From contig CAZBCG010000025.1 in the NCBI GenBank assembly GCA_964490705.1, positions 1 to 10,663 of the forward strand: DNA of 10,663 nt. The letters run 5' to 3'. The notes beneath the pieces were generated by a model that did not search any database, was not told the DNA's origin, and saw only the letters and a program-made list of their open reading frames with translations. The position numbers and the translations under genes are program-made. This DNA is from Fodinibius sp964490705. Its GTDB lineage: Bacteria; Bacteroidota; Rhodothermia; Balneolales; Balneolaceae. Each line of letters begins with the position of its first letter. Position 1 is the first letter of the stretch. Shown here piece by piece: positions 1 to 7,245 of the stretch.

Positions 1-8
1 GATTTCCT

Positions 9-329
9 ATGAAAAAACTTTATTACTCCATCGGCGAAGTCAGTGATATTACAGATGTGGAAGCCCACGTTCTGCGATACTGGGAAACAGTTTTTAACGA
101 ACTGAGTCCCAAGAAAAATAAGGCTGGCAACCGCATTTACAAAGAAGATGATATCGAAACCGTGTTAAAGCTCAAAGAGCTGATCCAGGAGAAAAAATAC
201 AGCACCGAAGGAGCACAGCAGGTGCTGGAAAAAGAAGGCGTTGAAGACGATGAAAAAGTGCCGGTGAGCGTCAAAAAAGATCTGAAAGAAATTCGCCTGT
301 TCCTGAATAATCTGCTCGAGAAACTGTAA
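9..329 (+). CDS. MerR-family transcriptional regulator, short form
   Basis: A 106-residue DNA-binding protein. Residues 5-75 form a MerR-type winged helix-turn-helix: the YYSIGEVSDIT helix-turn-helix start, then VLRYWE, then the wing segment with the NRIYKEDDIE motif, then a helix with KLKELIQEKKYSTEGA. This order is diagnostic of the MerR superfamily. The C-terminal 30 residues are charged and probably a short dimerisation helix; no cysteine-rich metal site or large effector domain is present, so no inducer can be named. The length matches the stand-alone short MerR-like proteins common in Bacteroidota-type genomes. Only 8 bases precede the ATG, so the ribosome binding site and promoter cannot be judged, and an earlier start outside the window is possible but not needed. 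It is followed by the hydrolase gene after 66 bases; co-transcription is possible but not shown. Confidence 0.88.
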   Translation: MKKLYYSIGEVSDITDVEAHVLRYWETVFNELSPKKNKAGNRIYKEDDIETVLKLKELIQEKKYSTEGAQQVLEKEGVEDDEKVPVSVKKDLKEIRLFLNNLLEKL

Positions 330-351
330 CCTAAGTTTACCTGCCTTCCCG

Positions 352-387
352 GCGATTAATTTCGTAATCATTTAGTCACCGAATTAC
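352..387. repeat. Weak copy of the 8-bp head-to-head repeat
   Basis: Three units in the YTAATCAC orientation lie at 364-387 (GTAATCAT, TTAGTCAC, CGAATTAC), exactly 8 bp apart. One forward-like unit, GCGATTAA, precedes them at 352-359 with a 4-base spacer. It occupies most of the 66-base gap before the hydrolase gene and has the same forward-spacer-reverse order as the clearer copies further right. It is short and degenerate, so it counts only because of those copies. Confidence 0.45.
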
Positions 388-395
388 CTGCAGCA

Positions 396-1277
396 ATGGA
401 TTTGTCACACACATCACTTGGACCTTTTAACTTGTACAGCATTGAAACCGGTCGCTTTAGACTAGACGGCGGTGCTATGTTTGGGGTGGTTCCAAAAACA
501 TTGTGGTCGCGTTATATTGATGTGGATGACAAAAATCGCATCCTCATGGCCATGCGGTGCCTGCTCATTAAATCAGAAAATACCGGTCGGGTGTACCTAA
601 TCGACAACGGCTCGGGAACCAAATTCAATGAAAAGTTTGAATCTATTTACCAGCTCGATCACGATCACAGCAACCTGATTGATTCGCTGGCCCATCACGG
701 ATTTGAACCCGAAGATGTGACCGATCTCATTTTTTCGCACCTGCACTTTGATCACTGCGGCGGCACTACTTATTACGATGACGACGGAGAACTGCAGCAT
801 ATGTTCCCCAATGCGACCTATCACGTGACGAAAAAACATCTGGATACCGCCACAAATCCCAATGTTCGGGAGAAAGCCAGCTTTTTGCCCGACAACATCA
901 ATCCCATCAAAAACTGGGACAAATTGAACCTTGTTGATGAACAATATACCTATGAGGATGGACTCGATGCCCTGCCGGTAAACGGGCACACCACCAGCCA
1001 GCAGTTGCCGCGCATTACCGCCAACGGCAAAACGATTGTGTTTATGGCTGATCTGGTGCCCACGCATGTGCACCTGCCCCTGCCCTGGGTGATGGGCTAC
1101 GATATGTATCCTGTAAAAACGCTCAACGAAAAAGAACAGTATTTGGATCGGGCGGTGGATGAAGGATGGTATCTATTTTTGGAGCACGATGCACAAGAAG
1201 AGCTGATTACGGCTACAAAAGAAGACGGGAAATATAAGGTGGCCCAACGCTTGACCTTAGATGATCTGGAATCGTAA
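396..1277 (+). CDS. MBL-fold metallo-hydrolase
   Basis: A 293-residue metallo-beta-lactamase-fold enzyme, probably cytoplasmic since no signal peptide is seen. The metal-binding signature HLHFDH is at residues 115-120 (His115, His117, Asp119, His120). The other expected ligands follow in order: His198 in NGHTTSQ, Asp219 in FMADLVPTH and His264 in FLEHD. All zinc ligands are therefore present and the enzyme should be active. The N-terminal stretch with GGAMFGVVPKTLW and the middle segment resemble the YtnP/lactonase-like branch of the family, which includes hydrolases of lactones and related esters; the substrate cannot be assigned from sequence. The ATG at 396 gives a full N-terminal domain of typical length, but no Shine-Dalgarno sequence is visible before it. 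A perfect hairpin overlaps the stop codon. Fold certain; specific reaction unknown. Confidence 0.92.
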   Translation: MDLSHTSLGPFNLYSIETGRFRLDGGAMFGVVPKTLWSRYIDVDDKNRILMAMRCLLIKSENTGRVYLIDNGSGTKFNEKFESIYQLDHDHSNLIDSLAHHGFEPEDVTDLIFSHLHFDHCGGTTYYDDDGELQHMFPNATYHVTKKHLDTATNPNVREKASFLPDNINPIKNWDKLNLVDEQYTYEDGLDALPVNGHTTSQQLPRITANGKTIVFMADLVPTHVHLPLPWVMGYDMYPVKTLNEKEQYLDRAVDEGWYLFLEHDAQEELITATKEDGKYKVAQRLTLDDLES

Positions 1278-1298
1278 TTTCAATTTATTTGAAATTAC
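1274..1298 (+). terminator. Perfect 10-bp AT-rich hairpin overlapping the hydrolase stop codon
   Basis: GTAATTTCAA at 1274-1283 and TTGAAATTAC at 1289-1298 are perfect reverse complements separated by five bases. The left arm includes the TAA stop codon at 1275-1277. The stem is AT-rich and is not followed by a clean T-run, so it is a weak intrinsic terminator or an mRNA 3'-end stabiliser rather than a textbook terminator. The remaining intergenic bases to 1387 show nothing convincing; an ATAAT-like sequence near 1369 is too weak to call a promoter. Confidence 0.5.
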
Positions 1299-1387
1299 TT
1301 AGCGTCACTAACGTTTACATAATCCACGGCACTAAAAAATGACGCCCCGTCTGTTTTTAATGATAATCATGGACCGAAGATCATAAC

Positions 1388-4300
1388 ATGAGCTCAGATG
1401 AATCTACATATAACTTGGTAGAGCGATTCATCTCGATTGTCGAGGAGAAATTTCGACATCTGCAGCGCAAGCGACAGATAACTGTAGGTATCATTTTTCT
1501 GGGTGTTCTCCTTTGCGGATTACTTGCTGCAGGATTGCTCGAACTGCTGTTTTTTCTCCCTGCCACCGGTAAAATAGCTATTGGCGGTATCCTGCTCCTT
1601 ACAGCTATATCAGCGGGATTTTATTGCTATCAGAACCTTTCCGCCTCCTCTTTCAAAACATTTTATCACCAATTTAGCAAACAGCATTCACTGCCGGAAT
1701 TAAGCGACGCTCTAGATCTCTATTTTGATTCCGCCAGCTCATCATCCGGTTTACACCAAGCGGCCATCAGGCAAAATATTTCTTCACTTCAAGATCAGGA
1801 CGTGCGAGCCGGGCTGGAAGATTTTTTGCAGCAACAAAAATCGCATCGCTTGTACAAATCAGGATTATCGGGACTGGCCGGCACACTGCTTTTGGTTATC
1901 GCATTTACTGCATGGCAGCCGTCGGCCATGAATCGACTGGCACACTTCTGGATCGACTACACCCCGCCCAATCCCTATAGCTACACCATTGAACCCGGGA
2001 CGGTGACTCTCGAACGGGGAGAATCACTGACTCCCAACATTAGTTTTGAAGGACAAACTCCTGACAATCTGAGCCTTGCATTCAAAACCGATATTGAAGA
2101 GCAATATCGACGGCGTAATGTAACCGATATCACCAATAATCAAGCATCATTTTCACCCATCACGCTTACAACTTCGGGGCAGTATTATTTCGTGATGGAT
2201 GGATTTAAAAGTAACGAGCACCGCATTTCGGTGCAACTGCGTCCCCGCCTGGAACAACTGAAGGTTACCGTTGTACCTCCGTCGTACACCCGACTCGATA
2301 CCAGCTCATACACTTATCCCTTTTCACAGGTTCGGGCTTATCGGGGATCCAAAATTCAACTGAGTACGGTTACCAACAAACCGGTACAGAAATTTGCGCT
2401 CAGCCGAAGTACATTGCCAGACTCGAGCTTCGCACCTTCCGACAGTTCGAATCCTCAAAAATTTCGGTACCAATGGCAGATAAATCAGACTGATACGGTT
2501 TCGTTTAGTATGACCGACAGTGCGGGGCTGACAAATAAAAATGAGTTTCGATTTGTAATCAATCCACGGCAAGATCAATCACCTTTTGTAAATTTGATTG
2601 CTCCGTCCAAAAATCTGAAGATGAAAACGCCGGAAGACGTACTCCTAAAATATGAGGCCGGCGACGACTTTGGACTCACCTCTGCATCGCTGCATTATGA
2701 GCTACAACAGGCTTTCCAAAATGATGCGCAAAGCGGTTCTATAAAATTGGAGCAGCCTGCGATGAGTCAGGAGGAGGAATTTAACTGGCCGGTTCCTGAT
2801 CTCAATCCCAAACCGCGTGATGTAATCACCTATTGGGTGGAAGTGACCGACAATGATGCTTTTGGCGGATATAAAACCGGTCGGTCTCAAAAGATGACAA
2901 TCACCTTCCCCTCGATGACGGAATACATGGATGAGGTGGATAACCAGGAAGAAGAAGTTACGGAGTCGCTGGACAAAATCTCGGACTCATTTGAACAGAT
3001 GGAACGGGAATACAATCAGTTTAAAGAGAATCTGAAGAAAAATCCCGAAACAAACTGGGAGCAAAAACAACAGCTGAAGGAAGTTGACAAAGAACGGCAG
3101 GAGATAGAAAAACAGGTTGATGAACTCAATAAAAAGTTCGAGAACATCCGCAAAGAGATTGAGAAAAATCAGGCAATGTCTCCTGAAACGATGAAATCGT
3201 ATCAAGAGCTGCAAAACCTAATGAAAGAGATCAATAATCCGGAGTTGGAAAAGGCATTGCAGGAACTGCAGAATTCACTCGGCGAAATGAGTCCCGATCA
3301 AATGCGAAAAGCACTCGAGAATTATGAGTTCAATGAGGAGGTCTACAAGCAGCGCATTGAACGAACCAAAGAGCTGTTCAAGTCGCTGAAGCTGAACAGC
3401 GATCTCGATAAGATGACCAAATCGCTGGAGGAGCTGGCCAAACAGGAACAGGAAATCAGTGAATCGGGGCAATCTCCGGCTGAAGATTTGAAACAGCAGA
3501 AAGCTGTACAAGAGGATTTTGAAGAACTGCAAAAGAAGCTGGAAGAGCTGGGCAAAAATGCCCCGGAAAAAGCTAAGGAACAGATCCAAAAGCTCAAGAA
3601 TGAATCTCAGCAGCAGATGAATCAAACAAAAGAAAAGATACAGGAAAATATTGAGCAGCTGCAAAATCAGCAGCAGGACCAACAATCCAGTCCCGAAACG
3701 CGGCAGCAGCAGCGTCAAATTCAGAAGCAGATGCAACAGATGGCCCAGCAGATGCAATCCGCCAAGCAGCAGATGAACCAACAGCGAAAGCAGATCAACA
3801 GCCGGGCGCTGGAGTATATCCTCTATTCGCTGATCAATTTATCGACGAATCAAGAAGAGCTGACAAAGGAGACTGAAAATCTGCCGCCGCGATCACAGGC
3901 GTTTGTGGAAAAGGCGCGAAAGGAGCAGAATATATCGCAGCAGTTTACGATGCTCTCTGATTCGCTCTTCCAGCTTTCGTCGGAGATTCCCAGCTTTTCA
4001 AATCAGATTAACAAAAAGAAAGTGGAGGTTGAGAATCAGCTCAGCCGGTCGGTGACCATGTTATCCGAGCGCGATAAATCGAACTCGACCCATGCCCAGC
4101 GGCAATCACTCGGCGGCATCAATGAACTTTCCACGATGATTGCTTCACTGTTGGATCAGCTGCAAAATCAACAAGGCGGCGGGTCGGGCGGGGGAATGAG
4201 CATGCAGCAGATGATTGAACAGATTCAAAAAATGTCGGGACAGCAGCAGAAGCTGAACAAACAGATCCAGCAGATGATTAATGATATGCAGGGCGATCGG

Positions 4301-4762
4301 CTGAGCAGAGATCAAATGGAGCGGCTGAATCAGATGTCGAAGCAACAAAATCGGATCCGAAAGCAGCTTCGAAAATTGCAACAAAGTGGTGAACTGGAAT
4401 CGGGCGACCGCGTGCTGAGCGAGCTCGAACGAATGTCGGAACAGATGGAGGATGCCATTAATGACCTGCGGGGCGGACAGCTGGACCAACAGCTTATGCA
4501 ACGCCAGCAAAATATTTTATCACGAATGCTGAGTGCGGAAAAAGCGGTTCAGGAACGCGGAAAAGAAGATCGACGGGAAGGAACAACAGTTGATGAGCAA
4601 CAGCAATCCACTCCGCCGGATATTACACTCGAAGAGCTCCAGCAACGCATCCGAAAGATGCTGAATGATCCCAATAGAACGAAGTTTTCCGAGGATTATC
4701 AGCGCCTGATCGAGCAATATTTTGAACTGCTGAAAAAGCAGGAGAAGGAAGTTATTCAGTGA
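1388..4762 (+). CDS. DUF4175-like large membrane protein with long Q-rich coiled coil
   Basis: A 1124-residue protein. Residues 31-59 and 62-81 are hydrophobic helices, and a third membrane helix lies at about 160-176. From about 190 to 510 there is a beta-rich region with Ig-like character (YTPPNPYSYTIEPG start, later DFGLTSASLHYE and VTYWVEVTDND-type segments), probably outside the cytoplasmic membrane. From about 512 to the end the sequence is highly charged, glutamine- and methionine-rich coiled coil (many QQMQQ, KQQMNQQ and EELQKKLEEL runs), broken by a glycine linker GGGSGGG near residue 929. This architecture matches the DUF4175-type proteins of Bacteroidota relatives, which can lie near Bat/vWA genes; their molecular role is not established. 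Here a vWA gene lies about 1.3 kb away on the other strand. No strong Shine-Dalgarno sequence precedes the ATG. Its TGA stop lies within the first unit of a repeat array. Confidence 0.8.
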   Translation: MSSDESTYNLVERFISIVEEKFRHLQRKRQITVGIIFLGVLLCGLLAAGLLELLFFLPATGKIAIGGILLLTAISAGFYCYQNLSASSFKTFYHQFSKQHSLPELSDALDLYFDSASSSSGLHQAAIRQNISSLQDQDVRAGLEDFLQQQKSHRLYKSGLSGLAGTLLLVIAFTAWQPSAMNRLAHFWIDYTPPNPYSYTIEPGTVTLERGESLTPNISFEGQTPDNLSLAFKTDIEEQYRRRNVTDITNNQASFSPITLTTSGQYYFVMDGFKSNEHRISVQLRPRLEQLKVTVVPPSYTRLDTSSYTYPFSQVRAYRGSKIQLSTVTNKPVQKFALSRSTLPDSSFAPSDSSNPQKFRYQWQINQTDTVSFSMTDSAGLTNKNEFRFVINPRQDQSPFVNLIAPSKNLKMKTPEDVLLKYEAGDDFGLTSASLHYELQQAFQNDAQSGSIKLEQPAMSQEEEFNWPVPDLNPKPRDVITYWVEVTDNDAFGGYKTGRSQKMTITFPSMTEYMDEVDNQEEEVTESLDKISDSFEQMEREYNQFKENLKKNPETNWEQKQQLKEVDKERQEIEKQVDELNKKFENIRKEIEKNQAMSPETMKSYQELQNLMKEINNPELEKALQELQNSLGEMSPDQMRKALENYEFNEEVYKQRIERTKELFKSLKLNSDLDKMTKSLEELAKQEQEISESGQSPAEDLKQQKAVQEDFEELQKKLEELGKNAPEKAKEQIQKLKNESQQQMNQTKEKIQENIEQLQNQQQDQQSSPETRQQQRQIQKQMQQMAQQMQSAKQQMNQQRKQINSRALEYILYSLINLSTNQEELTKETENLPPRSQAFVEKARKEQNISQQFTMLSDSLFQLSSEIPSFSNQINKKKVEVENQLSRSVTMLSERDKSNSTHAQRQSLGGINELSTMIASLLDQLQNQQGGGSGGGMSMQQMIEQIQKMSGQQQKLNKQIQQMINDMQGDRLSRDQMERLNQMSKQQNRIRKQLRKLQQSGELESGDRVLSELERMSEQMEDAINDLRGGQLDQQLMQRQQNILSRMLSAEKAVQERGKEDRREGTTVDEQQQSTPPDITLEELQQRIRKMLNDPNRTKFSEDYQRLIEQYFELLKKQEKEVIQ

Positions 4763-4828
4763 TCGAGTGATTAGGTAATTAAGTAATTAGGTGATTACAA
4801 TCACTTAATCACCCAGTCACCTAATTAC
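4759..4828. repeat. Head-to-head 8-bp repeat array, convergent junction
   Basis: Five in-phase forward units occupy 4759-4798 (GTGATCGA, GTGATTAG, GTAATTAA, GTAATTAG, GTGATTAC). They run directly into four reverse units at 4797-4828 (ACAATCAC, TTAATCAC, CCAGTCAC, CTAATTAC). The two arms can pair over 31 positions with 7 differences, some of which become G-U pairs, giving a long hairpin between two convergent genes. It could act as a two-way terminator, though no T-run is present. The reverse half is 30/32 identical to that at 7214-7245, so the copies share an ancestor. Confidence 0.85.
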
Positions 4829-4834
4829 TAGGGT

Positions 4835-5593
4835 TTACACTGCATCAGCCAACAACCGCCGATTTTCCTGGATGATATCTCTGTAGGCCAAGAGCACTGC
4901 ATCCGTAACTGAGGCTTCGATCACTTCAGCATGCTGTTTAACGGCTTCGGAGGCATTCTTTGGCGCAAAGGGATGGCCTACAATCTCCAACCCGGGAATA
5001 TCACCGCTGCTGTCGCCAATATATGCAACTTCCTGTGGGTCCAGATCCAGCAGTTCACATATCTTCTGGATACCGTTCCGCTTGTTGTTATCTTTGAGTA
5101 CGATATTGATTGACACATCTGTTTTATGGACTTCAAATCGGGGATGATTTTTCTCCACATAATCAACAATGGGCGTATGAACCTCGTCGATCACCTCTTT
5201 GTCTAAATGGATAATGCCGGCATCCATACGCTTCGTAAATTCGACAATAAAGCCATTGTCGGTAGGTACAATTTCATCCTGAAGCCAGTTCTTAAGCTGA
5301 TTAACCTGCTGTTCTGCATCATCATCAAATGCGGATAAAAACTGTACTTCGTTGGTCTTAACCCGATAGATACCGGCGCTCTCAAAACCGACGGGGCGGT
5401 CAATCCCCAGCCACTGAGCGGCGGCCTCGACATATGGCATTGGACGTCCGGAGCAGATCGACAACGGCGGTACGGCCATGTCGTGGATACTCTGCTTATT
5501 CAATCTCCGGATCTGCGAAAGCAGTTCCCAATCGGGTTCCCGGAACGGCCTCGAAAGACAACCGTCAATATCGCTAATAAAAAGTTTTATCAT
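4835..5593 (-). CDS. HAD-superfamily phosphatase, class IIB (Cof/SPP-like)
   Basis: A 252-residue cytoplasmic haloacid-dehalogenase-type phosphohydrolase. Motif I is DIDG with nucleophile Asp8 and acid/base Asp10. Motif II is the CSGRP segment (Ser48). Lys171 in NNKRNG is the likely motif III lysine, and motif IV is YIGDSSGDIPGL (Asp194 and Asp198, Mg2+ ligands). The roughly 100-residue insert between motifs II and III is the C2B cap that defines class IIB, as in Cof-type sugar phosphatases and sucrose-phosphate phosphatase relatives. The substrate is most likely a small phosphorylated metabolite but cannot be named. All catalytic residues are present. No Shine-Dalgarno sequence is seen; an A-run precedes the ATG, and the leader upstream consists largely of the 5600-5623 repeat. 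It converges on the DUF4175-like gene with a repeat hairpin between them. Confidence 0.88.
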   Translation of the reverse strand: MIKLFISDIDGCLSRPFREPDWELLSQIRRLNKQSIHDMAVPPLSICSGRPMPYVEAAAQWLGIDRPVGFESAGIYRVKTNEVQFLSAFDDDAEQQVNQLKNWLQDEIVPTDNGFIVEFTKRMDAGIIHLDKEVIDEVHTPIVDYVEKNHPRFEVHKTDVSINIVLKDNNKRNGIQKICELLDLDPQEVAYIGDSSGDIPGLEIVGHPFAPKNASEAVKQHAEVIEASVTDAVLLAYRDIIQENRRLLADAV

Positions 5594-5599
5594 TTTTTG

Positions 5600-5623
5600 G
5601 TAACTAGGTGATTAGGTGATTAA
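5600..5623 (+). repeat. Left (forward) arm of repeat pair flanking the four-helix-bundle gene
   Basis: Three in-phase forward units: GTAACTAG, GTGATTAG, GTGATTAA. Bases 5602-5623 match the reverse complement of 6023-6044 at 20 of 22 positions, so the two arms flank the four-helix-bundle gene as an inverted repeat. This arm also lies in the leader of the HAD phosphatase gene, six bases before its start codon. Confidence 0.82.
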
Positions 5624-5640
5624 GAAATAAGTTTTTAGGT

Positions 5641-5997
5641 CTAACTATCATCAGAAATGACATGTTTATACAAACCCGATAATTGGCCTGCAACTTTACC
5701 AATCAAATCGATCAGTTCATCAATATCATTTATATAGTTCTGTCTCTTCGAGATTATAACTTGTGTTTCTAATTCACTTAACGATCCTTTAGCAATGTTC
5801 AGAAAGTTAGCAAATTCTGTCTGACTTTTTCTTGCCGCTCCTTCGGCTATATTACTGGGAATCGATACAGCTGATCGCCTCATTTGTGATATAAGTCCAA
5901 ACTTTTCATCATTTGGAAAGTCTTTTGTGACTTCATAAATCTCATCAACTAAGTCCATAGAGTTTTTCCAGACATCCAGCTTATAATGTGGCCTCAT
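5641..5997 (-). CDS. Four-helix-bundle protein (23S rRNA intervening-sequence / S23 family)
   Basis: A 118-residue, helix-rich, soluble protein. The family signature is clear: QMRRSAVSIPSNIAEG at residues 38-53, then EFANFLNIAKGSLSELETQ at 61-79, and an N-terminal LDVWKNSMDLVDEIY helix. This family (TIGR02436-type) was first found as the open reading frame inside intervening sequences of 23S rRNA genes in spirochaetes. It also includes the Avd accessory protein of diversity-generating retroelements, and many stand-alone copies of unknown function. No reverse transcriptase or rRNA is present here. The ATG at 5997 is chosen because GAGAGG at 6004-6009 sits six bases upstream; an in-frame GTG at 6030 would add 11 residues but belongs to the repeat array. 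The gene lies between inverted repeat arms at 5600-5623 and 6023-6087, an arrangement like that of rRNA intervening sequences. Confidence 0.92.
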   Translation of the reverse strand: MRPHYKLDVWKNSMDLVDEIYEVTKDFPNDEKFGLISQMRRSAVSIPSNIAEGAARKSQTEFANFLNIAKGSLSELETQVIISKRQNYINDIDELIDLIGKVAGQLSGLYKHVISDDS

Positions 5998-6003
5998 AAT
6001 GAT

Positions 6004-6009
6004 CCTCTC
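6004..6009 (-). promoter_or_regulatory. Ribosome binding site of the four-helix-bundle gene
   Basis: GAGAGG on the - strand, six bases before the ATG at 5997. It is one of the few good Shine-Dalgarno sequences in the window and decides the start against the upstream GTG at 6030. Confidence 0.65.
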
Positions 6010-6022
6010 TTGATTTAAAAGG

Positions 6023-6087
6023 TTAATCACTTAATCACCTAGTCACTTTAATCACTCTGCTACTTAGTCACTCTGTTCCTTTGTCAC
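6023..6087 (-). repeat. Right (reverse) arm of repeat pair, running into the vWA gene
   Basis: Eight reverse units: TTAATCAC twice, CTAGTCAC, a 9-base TTTAATCAC, TCTGCTAC, TTAGTCAC, TCTGTTCC and TTTGTCAC. The last three (6064-6087) are also the final 24 bases of the vWA gene: read on the - strand they encode VTKEQSD and the TAA stop. The first 22 bases pair with the left arm at 5602-5623 (20/22). Confidence 0.82.
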
Positions 6088-7095
6088 TTTGAATTTTGGA
6101 AAAACCATTCCTATCAACAGAAACAGCAAGCCAATACCCGCCAACCATTGGTATTGATTTTTGAAATCAGCATATTCCTGATTGGCAAATTCTCCCTGTT
6201 GCAGCTCATCAAGGCGACCCAAAAACGCATCAATGCCCGAACCGCCGCTTCTTATTTCGTAATACTTTCCATTGCCCTGATCCGCAATAGATCGCAATAC
6301 CTCCGGTTGCAGCTGACTTGTTATTACCTCTCCACTTTCATTTCGTTTGTATCCCATCACCGACCCTGAGTTATCATACAGCGGAATAGTCGCTCCCGAA
6401 CTCGTACCTATCCCCAAGGTATAAACCGACACGTTTTGTTCTCTGAGCTGCTCTAATGAACTGCTATAAGACTCTCCGTGATTTTCACCATCGGAAATAA
6501 TCATCAACACCTTGGCTGCCTGTGAGTTTTGTTCCTCTTCCATCGAGCTAAATGCCTCCGAAGCGGTCTCCATGGCCGCACTAAAGTCGGTGGATGAAGA
6601 CGGCATCTGATCGGTTTCCGCAACATTCAAAAAGAGTCTCAGGGCCGAATAATCAAGTGTCATTGGCGATTGCAGGTACGCCTCTCCGGTAAACACGACT
6701 AGTCCCACCCGGTCGCCTTTCAGGCGATCAATAAGACGAGAGAGTTCGTATTTGGCCTTTTCCAGCCGACTGGGTTTCACATCCTCGGCATTCATACTGG
6801 CCGAAAGATCCAGCGCAACCAACAGGTCAACGCCCTGTCGTTTCACTTCGCGGACCTCGGTACCCAGTTTGGGTCCCGCCGCAGCAACAATCAAGAATGC
6901 TATACCGGCATAAATGCTGATGTTTTGGATTTTTTTACCCAGCGGCCAGAAGCCAGATCGCAGTTTCTCAAAAAGTTCGGCCCCAAAAAACTGCTTTCGC
7001 TTTTCTGCCAGTTGATTATTATACCACCAACTTACCCCCAGAAGAATAGGGATCACCAATAGAAACCATAAATAGATGCCATCCTGCCAAATCAT
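6064..7095 (-). CDS. BatA/BatB-like vWA-domain membrane protein
   Basis: A 343-residue inner-membrane protein. Membrane helices lie at about 7-24, 58-75 and 317-334, and the von Willebrand factor A domain (about 88-280) lies between the last two. The metal-ion-dependent adhesion site is complete: DLSAS at 96-100, Thr169-Asp170 and SDGE at 201-204. The helix-helix-vWA-helix layout and the length match BatA/BatB proteins of the Bacteroides aerotolerance cluster, which usually sit with a MoxR ATPase and a DUF58 protein; neither is in the window. A surface or chaperone-like role in the envelope is inferred from the family. GAGG at 7101-7104, five bases before the ATG, supports the start. The last 24 bases are made of the 8-bp repeat, so the C-terminal tail after the third helix may be a late addition. 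Repeat pairs lie on both sides. Confidence 0.9.
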   Translation of the reverse strand: MIWQDGIYLWFLLVIPILLGVSWWYNNQLAEKRKQFFGAELFEKLRSGFWPLGKKIQNISIYAGIAFLIVAAAGPKLGTEVREVKRQGVDLLVALDLSASMNAEDVKPSRLEKAKYELSRLIDRLKGDRVGLVVFTGEAYLQSPMTLDYSALRLFLNVAETDQMPSSSTDFSAAMETASEAFSSMEEEQNSQAAKVLMIISDGENHGESYSSSLEQLREQNVSVYTLGIGTSSGATIPLYDNSGSVMGYKRNESGEVITSQLQPEVLRSIADQGNGKYYEIRSGGSGIDAFLGRLDELQQGEFANQEYADFKNQYQWLAGIGLLFLLIGMVFPKFKVTKEQSD

Positions 7096-7174
7096 TACTA
7101 CCTCGTATTCGCTAAATTTAAATCAAAGTGAGGATAATTAACTGCCAAAAATAAACCAAATTGTGTTTTTTATG

Positions 7175-7245
7175 GTGATTAGGTGACTAAGTAATTAGGT
7201 AATGAAGAAGCAAACAATCACTTAATCACCCAGTAACCTAATCAC
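7175..7245. repeat. Head-to-head 8-bp repeat array between vWA and glycerate kinase genes
   Basis: Forward units at 7175-7206 (GTGATTAG, GTGACTAA, GTAATTAG, GTAATGAA), a 7-base spacer, then reverse units at 7214-7245 (ACAATCAC, TTAATCAC, CCAGTAAC, CTAATCAC). The forward half is 27/32 and the reverse half 30/32 identical to the 4767-4828 copy. The last unit contains the stop codon of the glycerate kinase gene. The rest of the 7096-7174 gap is AT-rich with no clear promoter. Confidence 0.85.

Noticed and set aside
597..1073. A 158-codon reverse open frame within the hydrolase gene.
   Set aside because: The + strand gene has all catalytic motifs, and the reverse frame has none.
3275..3781. Long open frames on the strand opposite the coiled-coil region.
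   Set aside because: They are leucine/phenylalanine-rich shadows of Q/K/E-rich codons of the DUF4175-like gene and match no family.
5641..5997. Diversity-generating retroelement, since Avd belongs to the same four-helix family.
   Set aside because: No reverse transcriptase, template repeat or variable repeat is present.
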